From positions 1 through 47,097 of the forward strand of contig JADRCO010000159.1 in the NCBI GenBank assembly GCA_021464525.1: a stretch of DNA of 47,097 nucleotides, written 5' to 3'. Position 1 is the first letter of the stretch. Every line of letters starts with the position of its first letter. Source of the stretch: Rhizophagus sp. LPA8_4_AMF (taxonomy: Eukaryota > Glomeromycota > Glomeromycetes > Glomerales > Glomeraceae). Made by a program: the position numbers and the translations under genes. The notes beneath the pieces were generated by a model. That model ran no database searches. It was not told where the DNA came from and was given only the letters and a program-made list of their open reading frames with translations. Below are positions 22,990 through 32,505 of this stretch, piece after piece.

Positions 22990-23245
22990 AATTTTCCCCT
23001 ATCTTCTCTGTCATTTTTCTCGATTGAAACGTTTATTACCTTCTTTTTGAATTACGACTTCTTTATCTTTTGCGCCTAGTCGTTCGGTAAATGTTTCATT
23101 TAAATTATTTCTATACTTGCCTTAACAATTTCCTTTTGCTTCTCTTTTATGGCTTTATCTTCATCCCTTTTCTCTTGTATAATCTTTACTACATCTTCCG
23201 GTCCAATATAATCTTTGAGAGAGTTTTTCGTAGTTGAAATTAAAT
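22990..23245 (-). pseudogene. Fragment of a charged, coiled-coil-like reading frame
   Basis: On the reverse strand about 46 codons stay open down to a stop at 23102-23100. They read SLKDYIGPEDVVKIIQEKRD, then EDKAIKEKQKEIVKASIEII. In another frame the next piece reads NETFTERLGAKDKEVVIQKE and GNKRFN before a stop. This Lys/Glu-rich content differs from the Phe/Ile/Tyr/Asn chance translations around it and suggests a decayed gene with a frame break near 23100. An intron cannot be excluded. I do not recognise the family. Confidence 0.35.
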
Positions 23246-23329
23246 TAAGAAATTAATATTTCGTAAGTATTTAAATGGATACATACCTAATACTTATATA
23301 ATTAATTATATTGGAGATTAATAATATTA

Positions 23330-23570
23330 TCTTACCCTAGATATTATTTAACAGAAAACATAATACTGTATAAATATACACATTTATATACGCATATAGG
23401 TATATTATATAAATATATGTACACATATATATGTACAGTACATTATATGTTATATATATTATGAAACATATATAATATATACACAAATATGTATGAAACA
23501 TATATTATATATGACTACAAATATACATGCATGTAATATATACTGCATACATATACGCACATCCTATAAA
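23330..23570. repeat. TATAC/TATATG-rich simple-sequence tract
   Basis: Irregular repeats of ATATAC, ATATGTACA and ACATATATATG motifs fill the block. It looks like a decayed microsatellite with local self-complementarity. No coding signal. Confidence 0.7.
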
Positions 23571-23689
23571 ATAATCGCATAATCTTCATACAAAGTCCAT
23601 ATGGAAATCTCTATTGCAGTATTTGAATAAGTATTTAAAGAAATCAAAACTTTCAGTAAGTTTGTACAGTAATTTTTATTTTTGAGTTT

Positions 23690-24000
23690 TGAATAGCTTA
23701 AAAAATTTATGTCTTACTACAAACTAAATTATCTGTTAAATGCGTGAAATTAAAAGAGAAAAAAAAAGACAATACAAAATATTTGTGGCGCAATGGCGCA
23801 ATAGGTGATAAAATTGTGCATGAAAATGACATAATGCGCCATCAAAAATGAACGGTTTTAATTGACTACCATCATGTAAGAAATAACTGAAAGAAATAAA
23901 ATAAATAATGAACAAATAGCGAGTGGTACAAAATATGGAAAATTCTAATGATTACATGTATGTAGATATATGTTAAACACGAAAGTTATTGTTAAGATCA
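23690..24000. repeat. Dispersed repeat, copy 2, with inverted module
   Basis: 23700-23850 is the reverse complement of 17448-17590. From AATGAACGGTTTTAATTGAC (about 23847) onward it matches 17640-17720 in direct orientation. The continuation of the repeat resumes at 24590-24730, after an inserted block. Confidence 0.65.
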
Positions 24001-24019
24001 GATTGAATACGTAGAATTT

Positions 24020-24380
24020 TTACAAAATATACAAAATATGGAAATGACAGAAATGACGTCATTTTCCTGCACGTCCGAAATGTGTGACAGTCTAAGGCGA
24101 AAATAACGAGTGACAAATAAGGTTTGGACCACTAAAAAAAATCCTAGTTTTTGAACGCGTAAACATCACCATTCCTATTATAGTTGTGATCGACACTAAC
24201 TGTCACACATTTCGGACCGGCAAGGGATTCATGATGATGTTACACATTTTTCATTTTTAGACACTTGTAGTTAATATAATTCTGGCCAGAATTATGTTTT
24301 ATTTTGCATTTCCTAAAATAGATGACTTGAGGGAATCCTAAAATTTAAAGCCCCCTAACAGAAATATTCAAGTAAACTTT
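24020..24380. mobile_element. Inserted repeat block with TGACGTCA and CCGAAATGTGTGACAGT arms
   Basis: The block separates two parts of the repeat that are adjacent at 17640-17950. GTCCGAAATGTGTGACAGT near 24081 is mirrored by ACTGTCACACATTTCGGAC near 24200. The second part (CATGATGATGTTACAC ... TTAATATAATTCTGGCCAGA ... TCCTAAAATTTAAA) recurs at 35875-35995 with nearby GACGTCATTT / TACGTCATTTC edges. It looks like a composite or nested non-autonomous element; exact borders are uncertain. Confidence 0.45.
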
Positions 24381-24589
24381 TTTATAAAGTAAACGTTTTT
24401 CTTTGAAGATCACTGGTAGCATAACTGTTAGTAGAATCATAAGAATTATTATTCTTAGTTTTATTTTGAATATAGTATTAATATACTGGTGAATTATTTA
24501 ATTGATAAAATTTAATAATTCAATAGTTTAACTTTGCAAGCAACTTTTACTAATGAATGATATATATACACCACTCATATACAGTATAA

Positions 24590-24735
24590 CAACCGGCAAC
24601 CTAATCACTACACTTCAAACAACATTCTCGCTATATCTATGTTGTTTCAAATAATAATGTTACAGCAGTATTTGCTTCGTCATAATTATCAACAATCTAC
24701 ATCAAATAATAAGGTTTCCCTCCGCTCCGTCATTG
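24590..24735 (+). repeat. Dispersed repeat, copy 2, distal part
   Basis: Matches 17780-17950 in direct orientation (CCTAATCAC ... ACTTCAAACAACATTC ... TCTATGTTGTTTCAAA ... ATTTGCTTC ... CATAATTATCAACAATCT). It completes the copy that begins at 23690. Confidence 0.65.
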
Positions 24736-25990
24736 ATCGGTGATAATATTCATAGTACCAGTCGTTTAGGGTATATTATTGGCTGTATATTACGTACTCG
24801 AGCTTTGGCGGTTGGATAAAATTTACTGAGGCCTAAATATATAAGTAACTATATTAAAATATGATATTCCTCATGTTTAAAGTGTAAGGTCTGCTGATAA
24901 TAAACTTATAAATCATGATTAGACGGCAATCATATAATTACAGTTATATGGTATATAATTTTTTTCGAAATATCGCGTCTGTATTTTTAAAATTTTGGAT
25001 CGGCTGTTTGAAATACCTTAAAAACATACAAAATTTTATTAAACACTTGACAATAATATTAATAAATGAGGAAACATTTTATAATCGTTTCAAGTAAAAA
25101 TAATATGTACCTTTTTATTGAAATCTCAAAAATAAAAGCCAAAATTCTAAAGTAATAAAAAGTATATAAACTAATAAATTACTACTAACATAAATAAACG
25201 CAACTTTTTTTTGATCGACTGCTTTTTTATGTATGCCCGTTGAAAAAATTAAAATTTTCGCGCTATTCGTGTAATGGAAACAGTTCGTATATTTTATCAA
25301 GCTTGGCATTCTTAGCTTTAAGTTCAATGATTTAACACCTATAATTACGTACTATGTGTTTGCAGATTAACCAAGAATTTAGAAAAAAAGGACGAATTCA
25401 TCCTAGACTCTAGAATTCTGACAAAATTCTCTCTTCAAACTTTTGGAACAACAATTTTTTTTCAAGGCGTAAGCATCCGTTTTGAAGTTTTTTAACTAAT
25501 ATAAACACCGCCATTTTCCGACCAGTTTCTCAACCCTAGAGAGTTTTTATCACCTTTGTTAGGTAATAGCAAGTAGCGTAGATTGGCTAAGTGCATAATT
25601 ATGTAACATAATTATAGTGAGTAAAAAACGATACGGATACGTTCTATATACTCGCTTTCTGTTTGCTCAGCTAATAACACTTAGTATCCGATACCTCAAA
25701 GGATCATGTATAAAATTTTATTATTATTATATGATAATATTTAAATCTCCAATATACTGTGACTATGTAACTATCAAATTTGATTGTCGAATTGTATATA
25801 AAAGGTTAAAAGTTTAAACTAAAAGTGCAATTAATAAAATATCGTCTTTTACAATAGTAATAATTACCTTTTGCAAATTATCCTATCATTGTAGCAAAGA
25901 AAAATAAAAGAATATTATAAAAGTATTTTTCTTTTTTTTTTTGATAAAGCACTGATGATATACATCCTCTCGGATTTAATAGTTATTCGG
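24736..25990. other. Spacer without a supportable gene
   Basis: Short frames (24915-25097, 25115-25327, 25617-25817) show Phe/Ile/Tyr-biased translations and no relatives. The AGCGTAGATTGGCTAAGT motif near 25575 is an inverted copy of one at 19235. No other signal seen. Confidence 0.4.
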
Positions 25991-26341
25991 CAAATAACTG
26001 TGATATTGGTAAATCAAATTTGATTGGTTGATCCTGGCTCCGCAGGAGTCCAGGATTAGAGTTTAGAACCGGTTTCGTTTTTTGGAACCGGTTTGTATTA
26101 AAATCGTGATCAAGCGTAATTTTATTAATTTAATTCTGGCCGAAATTGATTGATCAGTTATGTTTAACTGATCACAACTTAACATCGATTTTATAGGCTA
26201 GTCCCGGCTATATTTAAATTCGGGTCCAAACGATAAACCGGATATAAACCGTTTTTTACAAACCGGTTCTAAACTCTATCCAGGATCGACTGATTAAATT
26301 TGATTCCCAATATCACAAGCTAGCGTAGCGTTAGTTATTCG
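25991..26341. mobile_element. Foldback element, ~100-bp imperfect inverted arms
   Basis: The left arm reads CAAATAACTGTGATATTGG, AAATCAAATTTGATTGGTTG, ATCCTGG, then AGAGTTTAGAACCGGTTT. The right end, read in reverse, gives CGAATAACT, a 15-base insert, then TGTGATATTGGGAATCAAAT, TTAATCAGTCGATCCTGG, ATAGAGTTTAGAACCGGTTT. The element is about 351 bases with no coding capacity. A TAATTCTGGCC motif and a TGATCAGTTATGTTTAACTGATCA palindrome-like stretch lie near its centre. Target duplications are not clear. Confidence 0.65.
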
Positions 26342-26455
26342 GGGCTTTGTGCCGAATGAGTGATTTATCCGGTGTAACCATCAAACTTTTTTAGCCTTTA
26401 CCTGATACACATGATATTTTAACCATCACCAATTATAAAATACCGGATAAATAAT

Positions 26456-26552
26456 AGTTATCCGATGGAAAATAGTGAACAACATTATTTTTACTTATGA
26501 AATCACGATAAGCCACGATAGTGGCTTATCGGATACTTTTCCATCGGAAATA
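26456..26552. repeat. Small foldback with CCGATGGAAAA ends and a central stem
   Basis: TATCCGATGGAAAAT on the left pairs with ACTTTTCCATCGGAAATA on the right. In the middle, CCGATAAGCCAC-like arms (GATAAGCCACGATAGTGGCTTATC) form a tight hairpin. It lies directly before segmental duplication copy 2. Confidence 0.55.
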
Positions 26553-26927
26553 TTATAAGCGCCCTGGGTAATAATATTTTTTATCTTTATGTGTGACCAT
26601 AAGATCTTTCCTATCCCCTTAAAATGTTATCCAATATGTGCCGCTTATCGGATCATAAATATTGTAAGTAATTAACTTTATTTATGTCTACTTTCGGACG
26701 AACGAAAGTTAAATTTATTACACAAATATCCGATTTTAAATGACATTTGACTAGTATATTTCTTTCTTTCAAAGTTTCCTTTTTGACTAGGCGCTGTAAA
26801 ACTTATTTTGAATCTTGGACCTTCTTTCAATTCATTGTGCGAATATTTATTATAAATATACTGCAAGAATGCGCTAAATTTCGAATTCATAAAACGACCA
26901 CAATTAAGATACAACATTCAGCTTATT

Positions 26928-27405
26928 ATGGATTCTTTACAAGATAATAATAACAATAATGTTTACGAATCCAATATTACTACTGGATTCATTAATAGCA
27001 ATTACAATAATCTGCCACAAGCGACAACTATAAGCGCGAATATTAACTGTGATTATTCTTGCAACTGCAATATTGGATTTCTAAGATGAACGATAATAAA
27101 AATATTTTTCCTACTGGCACAGGCACAAGCATTCCTTCTGATCACAATAGCTATCATCAACATATGTCCAATAACACTTCAAACAATAGTTTTCCTAATA
27201 ATAACAATCAGCGGCCAATTTTTAACGACACTTCGAATAATCAAAATTATCAGCAACAATACATGCCTAGCAACGGTTCGACTCCACAGTTCAACTCACA
27301 ATATATTAATCCAAATCCGCTTCAGTCTAATGATTTCCTTCGTCTAATTCTCTTGGTGCGATTATTATAAATTCCCCTCAGACAAATATTTATTATTACG
27401 CCTAA
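26928..27405 (+). pseudogene. Asn/Gln-rich family member 3, two frame breaks
   Basis: The ATG at 26928 opens MDSLQDNNNNNVYESN and runs to NCDYSCNCN, then hits TGA near 27087. Family similarity continues in another frame (27059-27370 region: NIFPTGTGTSIPSDHN, QRPIFNDTSN, STPQFNSQYINPNPLQSN). A second shift near 27335 is needed to recover FPSSNSLGAIIINSPQTNIY before the stop at 27403-27405. The closest relative is 19954-20418, with matching 5' and 3' flanks. Two shifts suggest a dead copy. Small introns or sequencing slips are less likely but possible, since the shifts are small and lack clear splice sites. Confidence 0.65.
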
Positions 27406-27409
27406 TAAG

Positions 27410-28275
27410 GTTAAAATTATATGTTGATATTTGGAGGAAGAAAATTATTATATTTCTCAAATTTAAATATTTTTATTATCCTATAAACTTTTTTATCCAT
27501 GTCATACGTGTTTGTTAATGTAAATTATTTTTTGTCTGATTTCTTTATGTGTGTCTGTATATATATATATCATTCCTTCATTCCCATAAATGTCTCAAGA
27601 TTATTCAATCAAACCTATTAAGGTATATTCAAAGTAAATAAAATTTATGAGCAGATAAATGATGATCTTACAATCGTTCCCAAATTTGTGATTTGTATGT
27701 TTTAATAGTAAACCTTTATCTTTACAATAAAAATTATTTAAGAGCATTTAACTAACAAAGTTTCCGGAATGGATTTTTTTTTTTTAAAAGTTTCGATTTA
27801 TGATAAAAAGGAAAATTCCTTTTGATTATATTGCACAGTCAAATCATCAGCCCATAAAGTTTCTTTGTTGTTCGACCAAAATCGGGATCATTGCGGAAGT
27901 TAAAGAAAAAAAGGAGAGAAAAAAAATATTTTTGATAGACAAATTATTTTGTGAATCTCTTTTTTGCGCATGATTATTTATAAATTCTTGTAAAAAAATT
28001 TAAATAAAAATTTTACAATGGAATGATCAACTTTATTTACACAAACACTAATATTACGCATGAAATATTGCTTTTTAAAAATTATTATAGTAACTAAATA
28101 AAATAATAGATGGGGAGATGAGAAAGCTTATTTTTGATTTACGAAAAATAATTTTCTTATCAGTAGTAGTATCTGGAAATATCAGATATATATATATATC
28201 TGTATTATATATTTATGCTTTATGCACACGCCTGTAATATGTACACGCTCAGCCACGCTTCTAAATGAACGGAAG
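27410..28275. other. 3' flank of duplication copy 2
   Basis: Homologous to 20430-21300 in order and strand, with indels. No gene other than the pseudogene upstream; a short TATATATATATATC tract lies near 28190. Confidence 0.5.
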
Positions 28276-29371
28276 TAGGGATGGCAACGGTCACGGACAT
28301 AACCGGTCATGACCGATCATGACCGTGACGCGGTGAAAGACCTCTGACCGACCGTTTGACCAATTATTTTAAGTGTAATTCCAGTGCATGTGATTATATA
28401 AAAAACATTACGATTTTAAATCATTCATTATTCTGTTATTTCGTTTTTATTTTCTCATTAATTTAACTATCATAGTATTTTAAATTAAATAAGCATATTA
28501 TTATTGTTTCATTATTGCATTTTTTATTTTTCACTTGACATTACAATCTAACTATTTCCGTTATTACATTTTTAAGTTTCTTAACATAGTCAAGTAATAT
28601 TTTTTATAAACATTTATGAACACTTGGCCGTGAGGCTGTTTGCAAGAGAAAGTTTTTTATTAATAAAAATATATTGTAATAATTATTTATTATGCTTACT
28701 ATTTGAAAATCAAGTTAACTACTTTAGAATTAAAAGAGATAAATAGTAAACGTTCTTAACGAAAAAAAAAAGAAATTTTTTTAAAAAATCTTTAAAACTT
28801 ACCTTCCATATTGAAATTTTGTTGTCCGAATACCTAAAAAATGGAAAAAAAAAAAATATTTCAAAAAAATGATTACAGCTAATTTTAAAAGGTTGGGACA
28901 CTTAGCAAATTTTAAAGAACTCGGAGATATTCGGTAAAGCTTTTATAGGCTAATTTTAGAGTACTGTTCCGAGAATAGTGGTATAATTTTATCAAAAAAA
29001 AAAGAAAAAAAAATTTAATTATCTTAATATAGTTAAATTTAATTTTCTTTCAATTATTGGATTTATTAGTACTGTAATACTTGTTGTATGTACAGCATAT
29101 ACACATATACACATATACATATATACATATCTTATTTTGAGCTTTACCGAATATTTTTCGAGTTCTTTAAAATTTGATAAGTGTCCCGACCTTATTGATA
29201 TCAGCTATAAAAAAAAAAAGATTTGAGAATCAACTTACCACTAAGTTCGCAATTACCTGTTTATTATCATATGATAATATAATATATTTGAAAATTTTTT
29301 TTCATCGGTCAAATGGTCAGTCGGTGATCGGTCATGACCGACCGATAACCGGCCATGACCGACCGTTGCAT
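28276..29371. mobile_element. 1.1-kb foldback element with GGCAACGGTC ends and CATGACCG arms
   Basis: The left end TAGGGATGGCAACGGTCACG is followed by CATAACCGGTCATGACCGAT. The right end ACCGATAACCGGCCATGACC then GACCGTTGC is the inverted counterpart, though the last ~8 bases (CATCCCTA) are missing or changed. A second inner pair, TTGGGACACTTAGCAAATTT then TAAAGAACTCGG near 28893 and its mirror near 29155-29190, extends the arms. It splits the segmental duplication copy 2, so it arrived after or at that duplication. TAGGG-type ends suit hAT-like non-autonomous elements. No transposase. Confidence 0.65.
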
Positions 29372-29599
29372 TTTCTTTACTAAAGCATTTTCCCTTTAAA
29401 AATAGATCTTAAAGTAAAATTAGTATGAAGGTGTATTATTACCAGTTCTTCAAGTTTACTTACATGATAATTGTGGTTTTTGTTAAGATTTTTTGGTTTT
29501 TTTTAAAAAAAAAAAAATTGCGCCAAATAATCATTATTATAAATTACTATATTAAATGGGAAATAAATTTGTATATCATAAATATATAATCAATACATA

Positions 29600-29710
29600 T
29601 GGCAAACCGTTCTATGTCAAAAGTCTGCTGGTCTTCAGCAGGGGACCTGCCGTTTTGCAGCAGATCCCCTGCTATTTTTCAGCAGACTTTTGACATAGAA
29701 CGGTTTGCCA
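29600..29710. mobile_element. 111-bp MITE, perfect 31-bp inverted ends, TA target
   Basis: The first 31 bases (beginning TGGCAAACCGTTCTATGTCA) are perfectly repeated in inverted orientation at the other end. TA lies on both sides (29598-29599 and 29711-29712), consistent with a TA target-site duplication as in Tc1/mariner-type elements. The arms are built from CAGCAG/CTGCTG steps separated by short spacers, so the whole element folds into one hairpin. The 60-codon plus frame across it is a by-product. Confidence 0.8.
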
Positions 29711-29942
29711 TAATAAATGCATACCCTCTTGAATGCATTATTACAAAAATTATATATAGGGGTGCATTTATAGAGAGTTGACTATTAATTTTATGTAATT
29801 TGGCGGAATGGCTACTAACCCGAATTCTTGACAAAGAAAATTTTTATTTTCACATGGGCTTGAAGAATATTTTGTAAAATAAAAGACTCTTTATTTGGAT
29901 ATTCCTTGTGATATATTTTTAGTAATGAGTAGCATGTATTTA

Positions 29943-30239
29943 TGGCAAGCCGTTCTATAGCAAAAGTCTGCTGATCTGCAACAGACCCCTGTGATTTTCA
30001 GCAGGTACCCCCGCTATTTTGCAGCAGGTGATTGGTTGCACAGAAAGATCAACATAAAATTGCCTTTTGTGATGGTTTGTAAGATGTTGTAAAAGGAATT
30101 TTTTTGCCAATCTGTTTGTGTAACAATCACCTGCTGCAACTACAGCAGGGCACCTGCTGAAAAACAGCAGGGGATCTGCTGCAAAACGACAGGTCCCCTG
30201 CTGAAGACTAGCAGACTTTTGACATAGAATTGTTTGCCA
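29943..30239. mobile_element. 297-bp MITE of the same family, TA target
   Basis: The ends TGGCAAGCCGTTCTATAGCA and its mirror (TGCCAAAC/AATTCTATGTCAAAAGTC on the reverse strand) match the element at 29600-29710, with TA on both sides. CTGCTG-based arms are longer, reaching GCAGCAGGTGATTG on the left and CAATCACCTGCTGC on the right. A roughly 90-base central part is unique (GATCAACATAAAATTGCC ...). The shorter neighbour looks like an internal-deletion derivative or a separate insertion of a short form. Confidence 0.75.
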
Positions 30240-30982
30240 TAATTTATAGAGGGTAAATAATTAGAGACCATATAAGTTTGAGTCCGAACCAGAGGGCGCA
30301 TTTATAGAGTGGGAGTATGTACTGACGTCATCAGTATCATACTTTGCTAAATTAAAAAAATTATGTGAAACAATTACTATCAGGAATGGTTCCATTGGAA
30401 ATTGATCACGTTGATGAACTCCACCCGTATAACCACAACCATCATCAGCTGATTCGATTGAATAATCTAATTTATTCTATATTCATTATTTCTAATTTAA
30501 CATGAATGAAGTAGTATGTTAGAAGATAATGTATTAATATGAACGATTAAATAGAAATTTACTATAGAAAATTCATGAATTATGATAGCAATTACAGCGT
30601 ATGCGTATTAAATAATTATGGACATAAGATGGTTTTTTTTACTATTACGACATTCAGTATGACATTACGGTATTACGGCATATGCCATATACAGTTTTCA
30701 ACCATGTCGACAGCACTTACAAAATATACTGCTTAATATCATGAGGTAAAAATACTAACAAGTATCTAACCCGATTAATTTAATTAAAAAACAATTTTCT
30801 TCTTAAGTTATGCCATAACGAACTCAATGTAATGATGATAATCGCTTAAATTAGTTAATTCATCAATATAAAATTTCATTTTCGTAAAAAAGAATTTTAA
30901 AAGAAAAATTGGGTAAGCGTGAGACTTTTGTATTGGTAACAAGCATGTGTGTAACAGTACACTGACAAAAATTTTGAAGGTA

Positions 30983-31075
30983 AAATGTCTCCGTCGGCAA
31001 AATTTTCCGTCGGTGACGGAAATGGCTTCAGTGAAATGATCTTCGACGAAATTTCTTCCGGTGAAACGTGTCATA
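30983..31075 (+). repeat. Decayed ~15-bp periodic repeat (CTTCGGTGAAA type)
   Basis: Steps of about 14-16 bases read CTCCGTCGGCAAAATT, TTCCGTCGGTGACGG, GGCTTCAGTGAAATGAT, CTTCGACGAAATTT and CTTCCGGTGAAACG. The core TTC-GGTGAAA is the same as in the regular minisatellite at 36271-36472, in the same orientation. Confidence 0.5.
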
Positions 31076-31565
31076 GCCTTTTTTTGACCAAATAATGACG
31101 TTAACATACACAGAAATTCTATAACTTTATATTGGAATCTCATATTGGAAAGTTGAATAAAACCTTTTTTTTAATTTGAAGAATAATCCGTAGCCAGGCT
31201 TGAGTATTTTAGCTTCTTGTTAGCTAGCGTGAATCGTACGATAACTAAATAGCATAACATCAATAAAAAAGGGAAAAAAACGAATTTTTTTTATTGTGAA
31301 ACTTAATCTGTATAACACAAATGTATGGTACCGTCCTGGTTAAAACCCGTCATTAAACATAATGTGTACCTAACATATGACGGATACTTGACGGATGACC
31401 CTAAAATTAACATCGTACAGGGGTAATTCACCATTAATTACAGCGGGTGCACGTTATGTCTTTTAGGACCTCGAAATATAAATAAATTCATAAAAGGTCA
31501 GGTTCGAGTTTGCGCATGAAAATTTAGATAATACCTGGTGGAAACTATAACCTTTTTTGGATAAA

Positions 31566-31785
31566 ATTATAATTTCGGCCCTGAAAAAATTCAGTAAATT
31601 TTTTATATAATCTTTTTATATATGTTGTAGACCAAATCAAACCATATCCCAAATCGTCCCATCGGCCCAAATTAAGAGATCATCGTTGGTACAGTTTTAA
31701 GGCATTATTAGAATGGGCCAATAATTTAGGCCGATGGGACATGGTCAAGTTTGGTCTGCAACATATATATCAGGGTTTCGGCCTT
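31566..31785. repeat. Foldback with TATATGTTGTAGACCAAA arms
   Basis: TATATATGTTGTAGACCAAA, then CCATATCCC and GTCCCATCGGCC on the left are mirrored by GGCCGATGGGACATGG and TTTGGTCTGCAACATATATA on the right. The outer edges TTTCGGCCCTGA and CAGGGTTTCGGCC also pair. The left edge shares the GGCCCTGAAAA motif with 7515-7640 and 9170-9300, linking those fragments to this foldback family. Confidence 0.65.
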
Positions 31786-32442
31786 TTGACTAGGGCGGTT
31801 TACCATAAAATAACCTTGGAAGCGAGCTGAATCGATATGAATTATTATGCAATTAATCTCAAACGTTTAAACTATTTATAGACAAAATAAATCTTGAGTG
31901 TGATAGGTGTGATGCATCTTAAATGTATTTCTCATATATATTTTACGCGTTTTTTAGTAAATTTTATGGTTATAACGAAATGATGATCATTTGTTTTCCT
32001 ATTAAAATACGTTATTTGTTATTTTCTTCGCTAAATTATTCTTTTTAAGATAATTTAAGATTCCTTAGAACTATAAATATGTTTCTTTTTTTTTTGCTTT
32101 TTTTTGAAATTTATATTAACGCTTTTCATTTTTATGTGACGATCTTTTTTTTTATTTGTTTTCATTTTCATGGTTTTATTATCATTTTTTATGATTTTTT
32201 TCGTCATTTTGTGAAATTGTTTTTCTATTGTTATTATTTTTATGTTGGCTTTTCTTGATATCGATTCCCTTTGTTATTTTATATGTACTTATTATAGAAT
32301 CAATGATTTGGTTTAAATCTCATTTGGATAAAATTCGAAATTATAAATATTCTCAAATTATACAGTAAAAGAAATAACTTTTAAACGTAAATTTATCACT
32401 AATTAACGTCTAATCAAAGTTTATATCAAACCCGTAATAAAT

Positions 32443-32448
32443 TTTATT
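32443..32448 (-). terminator. Polyadenylation-type signal for the acyltransferase gene
   Basis: AATAAA on the reverse strand lies about 60 bases after the stop codon of 32506-33918. Plausible 3' end signal. Confidence 0.35.
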
Positions 32449-32505
32449 TTATAAAAAAAAAGGAATAATAAAAAAAAATTACAAATAATTGCAAAAGAAA
32501 ATAAT

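Larger units (their letters stand above)
26558..29550 (+). repeat. Segmental duplication, copy 2 (interrupted)
   Basis: Same-order, same-strand counterpart of 19637-21580. The match runs through the Asn/Gln-rich pseudogene and downstream blocks to about 28000. It resumes at 29385 (AAAATAGATCTTAAAG ... GTGTATTATTACCAGTTCTT) after the foldback element at 28276-29371. Confidence 0.65.
30240..32440. other. Spacer with two repeat islands, no supportable gene
   Basis: Apart from the decayed 15-bp repeat (30983-31075) and the foldback at 31566-31785 I see no coding or RNA signal. The 111-codon reverse frame at 30808-31143 spans the decayed 15-bp repeat and is not called. 32050-32300 is strongly T-rich on the plus strand. 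Confidence 0.45.

Noticed and set aside
29599..29781. 60-codon plus frame
   Set aside because: Runs through the palindromic MITE at 29600-29710.
30808..31143. 111-codon minus frame
   Set aside because: Its most protein-like part coincides with the decayed 15-bp repeat at 30983-31075; the remainder is chance-like.
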